Part shown: positions 13,563-21,441 of the stretch, piece after piece
How the letters are laid out: each line of letters starts with the position of its first letter
Numbering within the stretch: position 1 is the stretch's first letter
From: UBA12478 sp964513275
GTDB lineage: Bacteria > Patescibacteriota > Patescibacteriia > UBA9934 > GWF2-40-263
Direction: 5' to 3'
NCBI GenBank assembly: GCA_964513275.1
Contig: CAZELN010000015.1
Location: 1-24,282 of the forward strand
DNA: 24,282 bases
Notes under the pieces: generated by a model
The model's input: the letters and a program-made list of their open reading frames with translations, nothing else
Database searches by the model: none
Told to the model about the DNA's origin: nothing
Translations under genes and position numbers: made by a program

Positions 13563-15143
13563 ATGAATTATCTTCTCTTTTTTCTCCTTTCTTTTACCCT
13601 TCTTTTTCCTTCATCCATTCCCCTTTCCGCCACAGAAGCTCTTCCTGGCGCGCTCATCAAATGCGAAGATTTTTCCGCGGTGTATTATTTGGCCGAAGAT
13701 GAGCGGCGTTACGTGTTTCCCAATGAGAAAATTTTTTACAGTTGGTATGAAGATTTCAGCGACCTTGTGGAAGTTTCCTGTGACGAGTTAGGTGACTATG
13801 AGCTTGGAGAACGTATTCCCTACCAAGCCGGAACTCGGCTCGTAAAAGTTCCCAGCGTTACCACCGTGTACGCGGTTGAGCCAGAGGGCGTGTTACGACC
13901 GATCAATAATGAGGAGCAAGCAGAAACAATTTATGGTGATGACTGGGCGTCGCGCGTGGATGATTTATCTGAAGCCTTTTTCCCCTCGTATACAGTGGCT
14001 GAAGAATTGGAGGACGATGAACTCCCATATGGGTCTATTCTTGTAGATGAAGATGACACGTATTATCGTTTCAACGCCGATGGAAGCGCGACCGAATTGA
14101 CGAGCACGTTTGATGCGGGTCGCTCACTCGTTCTTCAATCTTTTGCCATTTCACTTGAAGAGATCGAAGACTATCTAGGAGAAGATATTGATTTGGTTTC
14201 ACTTGAAACAGAAGCAGACGAGGAGGTATTGTCACAGGCATTGAGGACGGTCATTGTCTATCCAGATCCAGAACCAGTAGCTGTTGAAAATTATCTTATG
14301 GTTTTCCACGCGTGCGATGAGGATCGGGAAGATTGTGACGAACCTCGAAACCACGAAGTCCATCTTGCCCAAAGCGACGACGGAGAGGAATGGAGTCTTG
14401 TGCCTAGTTGGGAAACGTTTGACGGTTCCGTGCCAGATGTGATCCGACGCGACGATACGTTGTACGTGTATACAGCAAGCCAAGAATTGGTTCGTTATGA
14501 TATCGGAACCACGCAGCAGGAAGATCCTGTGGAAGTAGAAGTTGAAGGACTTGACGAAGGGTTTGTTGACCCATCGCTTTATCTTAACGAGGATGGGCTG
14601 TTCGTGTTGTTTTTCCTTTATGGCCAAGAGGGCGGCGATCCAGCGCAATGCCAGGATGACGAGGACGAATGCACGAAATACATTGGTTCGGCAACGGAAG
14701 TTGAAGGAAGCGACGGTGAGGAATTCGAACTCGACGACGGATATCGCGCTGTTGTTCACATTACGGAAGATAGTTCGACTCAGTCTGTTTCTGACCCAGA
14801 CATTTTTGTCGACGATGAACAGTATGTGCTGTATATCAGTTATGGTCCAAGCATTTCGGCGTGGATTTCCGATGAGTTGCAGGGTGAGTATGAAGAGGTT
14901 GACTCGCTTGTAAGCAACGGATCAGGCGGGATTCCAAGTGGATATTGGGATGAGGACGAGGGAGAATACTGGACGTATACGCATTTGAGCACGTCTGGCA
15001 ATCCAACAACCATCCGCCGAGCGGTGCATGACGACTTTGAAACGGTTTCAGGGAGTCACTGGGACACCGTGATTTCTGGAGAGTCGATCGGGCTTGGGGA
15101 ATCGTACTCTGTGGAGAGTCCAGGATTTGCGGTGAATGAATAG
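13563..15143 (+). CDS. Secreted protein: CPR-type N-terminal module plus beta-propeller-like (glycosidase-like) domain
   Basis: A 526-residue exported protein. A hydrophobic signal sequence (MNYLLFFLLSFTLLFPSSIP) ends near SATEALPG. Residues about 25-165 contain LIKCEDFSAVYYLAEDERRY, VFPNEKIFYSWYEDF and later SRVDDLSEAFFPSY, a module I associate with exported proteins of Patescibacteria. Function is unknown. Residues about 240-526 show repeated strands with Asp/Glu-rich turns (for example LMVFHACDED, VPDVIRRDDTLYVYT, VSDPDIFVDDEQYVLYISYG), the look of five-bladed propellers of GH43/GH32-like or sialidase-like proteins. A catalytic acid triad cannot be assigned. The start is the ATG at 13563, preferred over ATG 13551/13554. 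The frame is also open far upstream inside the previous gene, but that part is antisense-like noise in another frame of it. The HEAT-kinase-like gene follows after 5 bases. Confidence 0.8.
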   Translation: MNYLLFFLLSFTLLFPSSIPLSATEALPGALIKCEDFSAVYYLAEDERRYVFPNEKIFYSWYEDFSDLVEVSCDELGDYELGERIPYQAGTRLVKVPSVTTVYAVEPEGVLRPINNEEQAETIYGDDWASRVDDLSEAFFPSYTVAEELEDDELPYGSILVDEDDTYYRFNADGSATELTSTFDAGRSLVLQSFAISLEEIEDYLGEDIDLVSLETEADEEVLSQALRTVIVYPDPEPVAVENYLMVFHACDEDREDCDEPRNHEVHLAQSDDGEEWSLVPSWETFDGSVPDVIRRDDTLYVYTASQELVRYDIGTTQQEDPVEVEVEGLDEGFVDPSLYLNEDGLFVLFFLYGQEGGDPAQCQDDEDECTKYIGSATEVEGSDGEEFELDDGYRAVVHITEDSSTQSVSDPDIFVDDEQYVLYISYGPSISAWISDELQGEYEEVDSLVSNGSGGIPSGYWDEDEGEYWTYTHLSTSGNPTTIRRAVHDDFETVSGSHWDTVISGESIGLGESYSVESPGFAVNE

Positions 15144-15148
15144 TGTTT

Positions 15149-17062
15149 ATGAACGAACGAGCACCAGCAGCAGCGACTGAGTGGCTAAAACAGCCAGAAA
15201 CATCTCCGCAAGATGAACTTCGTCAGCGTTTGGCTGAGCATCGGGACATGTATCAACTCCCTGGCGATCCGCCGCTTACACAGAAAGATTTAAATCGTTA
15301 TGTAAAAAGTCGAGAAAGGTTCACGACAGAAGTACAGTGGATCGAAGAAATTTTGAGAACAAAATCCATGGGAATCCAGTTGCGAGCTGTTGCGATGATG
15401 GAACAAGTCTCAAAAAAGGAACAGGCGAAGCTTCTTCCTCTGGTGAGACCTGTGGTCGAAAAAGGACTCCAAGGGAAATACACGTGGGAGGCTGCTCAGG
15501 TCATCAACCATACAACGCCTGAGGATCAGGAGCGTTTGAGAACCATGTTGCTTGGCCACGTAGAGACCAAGCTGCAGGACTCGAGCGTACGCAGTCGATC
15601 AGAGGCGATTCGGTTTATTGAGTTTGTGCCTCAAGAGGATCGCGCAAGGTTGATCGAGCAAGCTCTGTCTGACAAAGAGTGGGTCGTGCAGGAGGCTGCC
15701 ATAAAACAAATCAATCATGCGTCGCCCCAGGAACAGGATCGATTACGGGGAATGGTCACAAAACTTCTCAGGCGAGACTTGCGCAGTGAGTCCCTTACGG
15801 AGCGTTTTACGGCTATTCATTTTATGATGGAAGCTCCGGTGCAAGACCGGTCAAGACTTATCGCTCAGGCTCTGAGGGATCCGTATGAAGAGGTAAGCAT
15901 GGCAGCCATCAGTTACATTAAAGACGTGCCGCAAGAGGAACAAAAAGCGCTTCGACAGATGGCTTCACGCGTTGTTGGAAGAGGGTTAAACCATCCGTTT
16001 GATTGGGGTGTCCGTTGGAAGGCAGCACAACTTATTGGAGAAGTGGCTCCAGAGGATCAGGAAGAGTTGATGACGGTGCTAACGAAACTCGTGGAAAAAG
16101 GATTGAGTCAAAGGACATCAGAAATTTCTTATACCGCTGCCCGCATCATTGCTTTGCTTCCAGAAACAGAGCGGATACCTCTCATTGAGGAATTTCTTGA
16201 ACAGCCAGATATCTTGTTGCAGAGAATCGCGATCCAGCTCATTAAAAATGAGTCAGCACAAGAACAAGAAAGATTTCTTCCACGAGTTGTAACGCTCATA
16301 GAAGAAGGTTTGAAGAGCAAGATTCCGCTGATCAGAAAGAAAATGGCTGAACTTATTGTGGATCTTCCCAGGGAGGCACAGACAGGACTTGTTAAACGGA
16401 TGTTTCGTGAGCATAAAGAGGATCATGAAATGGCCGTGGGACTATTGGAATTTCTTACCGAGGAAAATCGAAAGGAAATTTTGGAGGAGGATAAAACAAT
16501 GCATGAGCGATTGCTTTCTCTCGCAAGCCATACCCCACTGTACGAGCAGCATTACGATTTATTTTTTCGTGGACAATTTGAAAAAACAGGGTCAAGCACC
16601 ACATTGCTTGATCAGGTTCCCGGAATGGATGTCTCTTTGCGCGAGCGTCTTATTGTGAGACATATTCTCCCGGAGGCATACCTCACGTGGCGAAAGGCGT
16701 ATGAAGCATCAGAGTTTTGGAAAGAACAGGGATTTTCGTATGTGCCAGTCGAGCCCATCGTTTCCGTCACAGCCGACAAGCACGATCCTGAAAATGCGGA
16801 TGTGTTTACGCGGGTACTCAACGGGCCGTCATGTTCTACATGGGGGAGTCAAACAACGCTTTATCGTAGGCATATCAGTGTCCAAATGGAGAAAATTAAG
16901 GAGGCTTTGCGGACGCTTCGGATTGACCATGGACATGAACATGAAGGTAATTTTGTCCTCGTGTTTCAACGAGATCTAGAAGGAAAGATCCAACTCGAAA
17001 AACCACCGAACGTGTACCTTATTGATTTTGACCAATCGTTTTCGTCGCTCTCCTCTTTGTAA
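15149..17062 (+). CDS. HEAT-repeat protein with C-terminal kinase-like motifs
   Basis: A 637-residue soluble, mostly helical protein. Residues about 30-450 are tandem HEAT/armadillo-like helical pairs, recurring roughly as PEDQERLRTML...KGL...R..A...I. Some eight to ten units can be picked out. The last 150 residues differ: LPEAYLTWRKAYEASEFW, VPVEPI, then HGHEHEGN (residues 594-601) and YLIDFD (623-628). This spacing recalls the HGDxxxxN catalytic loop and DFG-like Asp of aminoglycoside-phosphotransferase-type kinases, with His in place of the catalytic Asp. I see no clear ATP-binding Lys or Gly-rich loop. The ATG at 15149 is used; a GTG at 15143 overlaps the upstream stop (TAGTG). Coupling to the secreted protein gene suggests a shared operon. 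Role unknown. Confidence 0.8.
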   Translation: MNERAPAAATEWLKQPETSPQDELRQRLAEHRDMYQLPGDPPLTQKDLNRYVKSRERFTTEVQWIEEILRTKSMGIQLRAVAMMEQVSKKEQAKLLPLVRPVVEKGLQGKYTWEAAQVINHTTPEDQERLRTMLLGHVETKLQDSSVRSRSEAIRFIEFVPQEDRARLIEQALSDKEWVVQEAAIKQINHASPQEQDRLRGMVTKLLRRDLRSESLTERFTAIHFMMEAPVQDRSRLIAQALRDPYEEVSMAAISYIKDVPQEEQKALRQMASRVVGRGLNHPFDWGVRWKAAQLIGEVAPEDQEELMTVLTKLVEKGLSQRTSEISYTAARIIALLPETERIPLIEEFLEQPDILLQRIAIQLIKNESAQEQERFLPRVVTLIEEGLKSKIPLIRKKMAELIVDLPREAQTGLVKRMFREHKEDHEMAVGLLEFLTEENRKEILEEDKTMHERLLSLASHTPLYEQHYDLFFRGQFEKTGSSTTLLDQVPGMDVSLRERLIVRHILPEAYLTWRKAYEASEFWKEQGFSYVPVEPIVSVTADKHDPENADVFTRVLNGPSCSTWGSQTTLYRRHISVQMEKIKEALRTLRIDHGHEHEGNFVLVFQRDLEGKIQLEKPPNVYLIDFDQSFSSLSSL

Positions 17063-17066
17063 ACAA

Positions 17067-17090
17067 AATCCGCCGGTCGTATGGCGGGTT
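17067..17090 (-). terminator. Intrinsic terminator of the G+C-rich orphan gene
   Basis: An 8-bp stem AATCCGCC (17067-17074) / GGCGGGTT (17083-17090), one G-T pair, loop 8 bases. Read on the minus strand it is followed by a T-rich tail (ATTTTGTTT). It lies between two converging genes and may also act weakly on the plus strand. Confidence 0.6.
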
Positions 17091-17100
17091 GAAGAAGAGG

Positions 17101-17538
17101 CTAGCGCAGGAGCGTGTCGAGCTCGTCCCAGGTGATCACACGGGGCGGCGCGGTGATCGGCCAGAGGACCCTGACGTTCTCGTTCGGGATGATGATCGCG
17201 GTCTTAGTACGAAGCTCGAGGGTGAGCTGGTCGAAGAACGCCTTGGCGCGAGCGTGCAGCGGCGTAGTGTCGCCATCCATGATGATGATCCTGGAGGCGT
17301 TGATCCTCCGGATTCGCTGGTTCACTCCCCAGAAGTCTTCCTCGAATCGGAGCTCTTTCCCGTTGAACGACGGGAGCGCCTGTACATCGGGATCCTTCCG
17401 GCTGCGCCAATCTTGAAGGCGCGGGATTGCGTCGACGGAGGTGGGATAGGCGATGTACCAGACGCCGGCACGGAAGGTGGCTGCGCATCCAGCGATGGTG
17501 GACTCGGGAAAGAACACCCGTTCAAAAGATCGATTCAT
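17101..17538 (-). CDS. G+C-rich orphan protein of unknown function
   Basis: I do not recognise this 145-residue protein. It has no signal peptide or membrane segment. An alpha/beta look is suggested by alternating strands (IIIMDGDTTPLHARAKAFFD, TKTAIIIPNENVRVLWP) and a basic middle (RLQDWRSRKDPD). The IIIMDGD segment followed by a helix could be a nucleotide- or metal-binding turn, but that is speculative. The ATG at 17536-17538 is preceded by GGAG about 7 bases upstream. The frame extends 17 codons further to 17589 without SD support. The first 60 bases of the coding span are about 70% G+C, far above neighbours, so it may be horizontally acquired like the gene at 10966-13503. It stands alone between two terminators, with its own weak promoter. 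Confidence 0.65.
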   Translation of the reverse strand: MNRSFERVFFPESTIAGCAATFRAGVWYIAYPTSVDAIPRLQDWRSRKDPDVQALPSFNGKELRFEEDFWGVNQRIRRINASRIIIMDGDTTPLHARAKAFFDQLTLELRTKTAIIIPNENVRVLWPITAPPRVITWDELDTLLR

Positions 17539-17559
17539 GCATGCTCCAAGAGCGCGCAG

Positions 17560-17589
17560 AACGTAACACAGACAAACGATTTTGGTCAA
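17560..17589 (-). promoter_or_regulatory. Weak candidate promoter of the G+C-rich orphan gene
   Basis: On the minus strand TTGACC (17589-17584, 5/6), an 18-base spacer and TACGTT (17565-17560, 3/6). The -35 is embedded in TTTTATTGACC, which immediately follows the hppA terminator stem, so terminator tail and promoter are fused. Confidence 0.35.
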
Positions 17590-17594
17590 TAAAA

Positions 17595-17626
17595 AACACC
17601 TCGTCCAGGAAGTTGGCCGAGGTGTT
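17595..17626 (-). terminator. Intrinsic terminator of hppA
   Basis: A 9-bp perfect stem AACACCTCG (17595-17603) / CGAGGTGTT (17618-17626) with a 14-base loop. On the minus strand it is followed by a TTTTTTATT tail, 6 bases past the hppA stop codon. Confidence 0.85.
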
Positions 17627-17631
17627 ATTGT

Positions 17632-19608
17632 TTATACGATAAGCGAGACGATGAGCAGGGCGACAATATTGAGAATCTTGATCATTGGGTTTAGAGCTGG
17701 ACCAGCGGTGTCCTTGTACGGGTCGCCGACGGTGTCGCCGGTCACGGCCGCCTTGTGTGCATCACTTCCCTTTCCACCGTAGTTTCCCTTCTCAATATAT
17801 TTTTTGGCGTTGTCCCAAGCGCCACCACCAGTCGTCATGGAGATCGCGACAAAGAGTCCGGTGATGATCGATCCGATCAAGAGTCCGCCGAGCGCCTCTG
17901 CGCCCAAGGTAAATCCAACAGCAATGGGAGCAAGGACGGCCAGGAGTGAGGGAGCAACCATGTACTTGATTGCACGTGTGGTGACGATGTCGACGGCTTT
18001 GCCGTATTCAGGCTTTGCAGTGCCGTCCATGATGCCATGAATTTCACGAAATTGTCTGCGCACTTCCTCGACGACGGCTCCCGCCGCTTTTCCGACTGCC
18101 TCCATTGCCATGGCGCCGAAGAGGTAGGTGATGAGACCGCCCAAGAAGAGTCCAGCAATAACTCGTGGATCGACCAGATCAAATGCGATACGTGCACCGG
18201 TTGCCTCAATCGTATGGATGTAGTCACCAAACAGGACGAGGGTGGCGAGTCCGGCTGAGCCAATGGCGTACGCTTTCGTGACGGCTTTCGTCGTGTTGCC
18301 GACGGCATCAAGCGGATCCGTGACTTCGCGGACAGACTCGGGAAGTTCAGCCATCTCCGCAATCCCGCCGGCGTTGTCCGTGATGGGACCGTAGGCATCG
18401 ATCGCGACAATGATTCCTGTAAGAGACAACATTGCCACCGCCGCGATGGCAATACCGTAGAGGCCAGCGAGCGAGTACGCAATAAGAATTCCAAGGACGA
18501 TCGTGAGAACCGGGAGCGCGGTTGCTTTCATGGAAAGTGCGAGACCAGCGATGATGTTTGTGCCGTGTCCGGATTGCGAAGACTCCGCGAGTTTTTGGAC
18601 CGGCTTGTATTCTGTTGCGGTGTAATACTCTGTGATCATGATGAGAAGCCCGGTGATGAGCAGTCCCAAGAGCGCACACCAGAAAAGTTCTTGTCCATTG
18701 CTGAGGTTGAACGCTTGAGTGACGAACCAAAATCCGGCGGCAGCAAGAATTCCGGCGGCGGCAAGCCCCTTGTAGAGCGCACCCATGATATTTTCACTCT
18801 TTCCCAGTTTGATGAAGAAGGTTCCCAGGATCGAAGCGACAATGGCGATCGCGCCAAGGGCGAGTGGAAAAAGAGTCAGTGTCGCATCTTGTGAGATAAG
18901 TCCGCCAAGTACCATTGCAGCGACTAACGTCACTGCATACGTCTCAAAAAGATCTGCGGCCATGCCTGCGCAGTCGCCAACGTTATCACCGACGTTGTCA
19001 GCAATGACGGCTGGGTTGCGAGGATCATCCTCTGGGATTCCGGCTTCTGTTTTTCCAACAAGATCAGCGCCCACGTCAGCAGCCTTTGTAAAAATTCCAC
19101 CTCCCAATCGAGCAAACACGGAAATGAGCGAGCCTCCAAATCCCAGTCCGATGAGCGCGCTCAGATCGTTTGTCGCGCCGTAGAAGCCAGCGACTCCCAA
19201 GAGCGCGAGACCGACCACGAGAAGGCCCGTGACTGTTCCGCCTTTCACCGCGACATCAAGTGCTGCGGCAAGTCCGGTCTTGGCGGCTTCGGTTGTACGG
19301 ACGTTTGCACGTACCGAAACCGACATGCCGATGAATCCAGCCACGCCGGAAAGGACCGCCCCGACTAAGAAGCCGATCGCGAGGGTCCAGCCAAGGCTGA
19401 ATCCTAGAATCACAAAGATGACGGCGCCGATCGCGGCGATCATCTTGTACTGACGTGCCATGTAAGCGGAAGCCCCTTCTTGGATCGCCAAAGCGATTCC
19501 CTTCATTTTACCCTCCCCAGCTGGACGTTTCAGGATCCACTGAGTAAGAACCGCGCCCCAGAGAATGGCAAGCACTCCAGCGGCGATAGCGTACTGTATA
19601 ATGGACAT
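17632..19608 (-). CDS. hppA: Membrane-bound proton-pumping pyrophosphatase, K+-independent type
   Basis: A 658-residue polytopic membrane enzyme (about 16 helices) that couples pyrophosphate hydrolysis to ion export, here most likely protons. The substrate-binding motifs are intact: DVGADLVGKTE (178-188), DNVGDNVGD (204-212), DAYGPITDNAGG (404-415) and, near the C-terminus, GDTVGDPYKDTAGPALNP. In the GNTTKA segment the residue is Lys441. In this family Lys at this place marks K+-independent enzymes, while Ala marks K+-dependent ones. FETYAV in the DNVGD helix fits H+ pumps. The ATG is at 19606-19608, with no SD. A clean promoter lies upstream and a terminator downstream, so it is a single-gene unit. 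In a small fermentative cell it would recover energy from biosynthetic pyrophosphate. Confidence 0.96.
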   Translation of the reverse strand: MSIIQYAIAAGVLAILWGAVLTQWILKRPAGEGKMKGIALAIQEGASAYMARQYKMIAAIGAVIFVILGFSLGWTLAIGFLVGAVLSGVAGFIGMSVSVRANVRTTEAAKTGLAAALDVAVKGGTVTGLLVVGLALLGVAGFYGATNDLSALIGLGFGGSLISVFARLGGGIFTKAADVGADLVGKTEAGIPEDDPRNPAVIADNVGDNVGDCAGMAADLFETYAVTLVAAMVLGGLISQDATLTLFPLALGAIAIVASILGTFFIKLGKSENIMGALYKGLAAAGILAAAGFWFVTQAFNLSNGQELFWCALLGLLITGLLIMITEYYTATEYKPVQKLAESSQSGHGTNIIAGLALSMKATALPVLTIVLGILIAYSLAGLYGIAIAAVAMLSLTGIIVAIDAYGPITDNAGGIAEMAELPESVREVTDPLDAVGNTTKAVTKAYAIGSAGLATLVLFGDYIHTIEATGARIAFDLVDPRVIAGLFLGGLITYLFGAMAMEAVGKAAGAVVEEVRRQFREIHGIMDGTAKPEYGKAVDIVTTRAIKYMVAPSLLAVLAPIAVGFTLGAEALGGLLIGSIITGLFVAISMTTGGGAWDNAKKYIEKGNYGGKGSDAHKAAVTGDTVGDPYKDTAGPALNPMIKILNIVALLIVSLIV

Positions 19609-19655
19609 AGGAAAGTGACTGAATTGTTGAATGACTAAACGACTTAACGACTGGA

Positions 19656-19684
19656 ATACTAGGTTTTTTACGTCTTTATGTCAA
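19656..19684 (-). promoter_or_regulatory. hppA promoter
   Basis: On the minus strand TTGACA (19684-19679, 6/6), a 17-base spacer and TAGTAT (19661-19656, 4/6). It shares TTTTATTGAC with the tig and orphan-gene promoters. Predicted start near 19649, about 40 bases before the ATG. Confidence 0.7.
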
Positions 19685-19690
19685 TAAAAT

Positions 19691-20056
19691 ATGGAACTTG
19701 CAGAAAACATCCGTCCATGGGGACGCTACGACATCCTTGAAGTCATGTCTACGCACCAAGTGAAGCGTATTACCGTGAATCCAGGAGCACGACTCTCCTA
19801 TCAGCGCCATCAACGCCGAGAAGAGTTTTGGGTCATTATTTCTGGTCGAGCGCTATTTACACTCGACGACAAGAATAGCGATCACGGTGCTGGGGAGATT
19901 CTCTTCGTTCCATTTCGCGCAAAACATCGCGTGCAAAATATTGGAGATGAGCCACTTGTCTTCATCGAAGTTCAGCGCGGCGATTACTTTGGTGAGGACG
20001 ATATCGAACGATTTTCTGATGATTACGGACGCGAAGGAACAACACGAGCCCATTGA
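19691..20056 (+). CDS. Cupin-domain protein, mannose-6-phosphate isomerase type II (ManC C-terminal) family
   Basis: A 121-residue single cupin. It aligns by eye with the isomerase half of bifunctional ManC proteins: RPWGRYDIL at the start, GARLSYQRHQRREEFWVIIS as cupin motif 1, and VPFRAKHRVQNIGDEPLVFI as motif 2, closed by the very typical GDYFGEDDIERFSDDYGR. This half converts mannose-6-phosphate and fructose-6-phosphate using a bound metal. Motif 1 reads HQRRE where ManC proteins usually have HHHRxE, so one expected metal ligand (second His of HxH) is Arg. Activity is therefore uncertain. No guanylyltransferase half is attached. The ATG at 19691 starts the family N-terminus. Its upstream region is shared with the divergent hppA promoter. 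The stop codon overlaps the -35 of the next gene. Confidence 0.85.
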   Translation: MELAENIRPWGRYDILEVMSTHQVKRITVNPGARLSYQRHQRREEFWVIISGRALFTLDDKNSDHGAGEILFVPFRAKHRVQNIGDEPLVFIEVQRGDYFGEDDIERFSDDYGREGTTRAH

Positions 20057-20081
20057 CAAAAAGTCATTTTTTTTATAGATT
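20053..20081 (+). promoter_or_regulatory. Probable promoter of the LysM-M23 peptidase gene
   Basis: TTGACA (20053-20058, 6/6) overlaps the cupin stop codon. A 17-base spacer and TAGATT (20076-20081, 4/6) follow. An alternative -10, TATAGA, lies 2 bases earlier. The leader would be about 60 bases. Confidence 0.5.
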
Positions 20082-20146
20082 TTTCTTGTCTGAACTTTGC
20101 TGTCAAACAATTTGTTGTACGCATACTGCTGGGCTTTTTGCGTGGG

Positions 20147-21400
20147 ATGGTTTTCCTCAAGCAACAGAGCCCAGGGTGGTTGAAAAAGCTGGCTGCACCA
20201 TGTACCGCGATCGGCTTGTTTTTTATTCGTGTGGCGGGTATTCCTGGATTTCGGTTGTTCTTTTTTATTCGTCGATCTATTCAGAACATCCTGCTGCCAG
20301 CCAAACATCGCGTGATCTACTTGATCTCTAATCGCTTTACGATTCACGTACTCATGTCCCTTATTGTTGTTGGTGTCATGTGGGTGAATCTCTCTGCTCG
20401 TGATGTGCGGGCAGAGGATTTTGGTCAGAGGAGTCTGCTCTATCAACTTGTTTCTGAAGACGACTCCACGATTTTGGAAGTGGTTGAAGCCGGGTCGCCT
20501 GTGGTGACGCTTGGCGCTCAGTCTTCCTATATCTCTGGTACGGTCGTGGATGCGCGGCGCCAAACGGATTTGGATTTTTTGGAAGAGACCGCCACGCCAA
20601 GTGTGGGTGAAGAGGTTGCGGAAGAAGCCATTCAGGTTCCAACCCGCAGCGAGATTGAGAGCTATGTTGTTCAAGAAGGAGATACGCTCGGCCGCATTGC
20701 CGAGAGTTTTGGATTGAGCCTCTCAACGATTTTATGGTCCAATGGATTGAGCTACACCAGTACCATTCGTCCTGGACAAGAGCTCAAGATTTTGCCCGTC
20801 GATGGAATTCTTTACACCGTTCGAAATGGGGACACCCTCTCACGAATTGCGCGTAGTTATTCTGTGGATGTTGAAACCATCATGACTCAAAACGGATTGG
20901 AGAGCGCGAACCGACTTGCCATCGGAGACGAGTTGTTGCTTCCAGGAGGAGAACCACCATCGCCTGTTGCCACAACGCGAAGCTCCGCCTCGATCACGAC
21001 ACTCTTTACCGCTCCGTCTGTAAGCGCTCCTTCTGTGGTCGTGGGCGGTTGGGTCTGGCCGACAGATTGGCATACCATTACGCAGTATTACGGTTGGCGG
21101 CATACAGGAGTGGACATCGATGGTGACTACACGACGTCCAGTTACGCGGCGCGTGCAGGAGTCGTCATTTATAGTGGTTGGCGCAGTGGATATGGTCTTT
21201 GTGTCGAGGTCGATCATGGCGATGGGTATGTCACACGGTACGCCCACCATTCGAAGAATTATGTCGCTGTAGGAGAGGTTGTGAGTACAGGCCAGGTGCT
21301 TGCCCAAACGGGAACCACGGGACGAAGTACCGGAACGCACTTGCACTTTGAAGTGATCCGCAATGGGAAATTCCAAAATCCTCTTGATTACGTGAGATAA
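20147..21400 (+). CDS. LysM-containing M23 family metallopeptidase (cell-wall endopeptidase)
   Basis: A 417-residue envelope protein. A basic N-terminal region with hydrophobic stretches (about residues 22-45 and 67-84) anchors it in the membrane. It is followed by a linker rich in Ser/Thr/Glu. Two LysM domains bind peptidoglycan: YVVQEGDTLGRIAESFGLS at about 173-216 and YTVRNGDTLSRIARSYSVD at about 223-265. The C-terminal M23 (lysostaphin/NlpD-type) domain keeps the zinc ligands HTGVD (His319, Asp323) and HLH (His400), with YAHHS (His367) as the catalytic His region. It should cut peptide cross-links during growth or division. The ATG at 20147 is preferred; a TTG at 20138 would add three residues. 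Followed by an intrinsic terminator. Confidence 0.92.
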   Translation: MVFLKQQSPGWLKKLAAPCTAIGLFFIRVAGIPGFRLFFFIRRSIQNILLPAKHRVIYLISNRFTIHVLMSLIVVGVMWVNLSARDVRAEDFGQRSLLYQLVSEDDSTILEVVEAGSPVVTLGAQSSYISGTVVDARRQTDLDFLEETATPSVGEEVAEEAIQVPTRSEIESYVVQEGDTLGRIAESFGLSLSTILWSNGLSYTSTIRPGQELKILPVDGILYTVRNGDTLSRIARSYSVDVETIMTQNGLESANRLAIGDELLLPGGEPPSPVATTRSSASITTLFTAPSVSAPSVVVGGWVWPTDWHTITQYYGWRHTGVDIDGDYTTSSYAARAGVVIYSGWRSGYGLCVEVDHGDGYVTRYAHHSKNYVAVGEVVSTGQVLAQTGTTGRSTGTHLHFEVIRNGKFQNPLDYVR

Positions 21401-21424
21401 AACAGACCGATGAGGGTCTGTTTT
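21399..21424 (+). terminator. Intrinsic terminator of the M23 peptidase gene
   Basis: A 10-bp perfect stem AAAACAGACC (21399-21408) / GGTCTGTTTT (21415-21424) with a 6-base loop. The T-run runs straight into the extended -10 of the next gene. Confidence 0.85.
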
Positions 21425-21432
21425 GCTATACT
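21424..21432 (+). promoter_or_regulatory. Extended -10 promoter of the zinc-ribbon membrane protein gene (predicted leaderless)
   Basis: TGC-TATACT (21424-21432) is an extended -10 with 5 of 6 consensus bases. It ends 9 bases before the ATG at 21442. The -35 position lies in the terminator and has no match. Confidence 0.55.
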
Positions 21433-21441
21433 GAACCGTGT

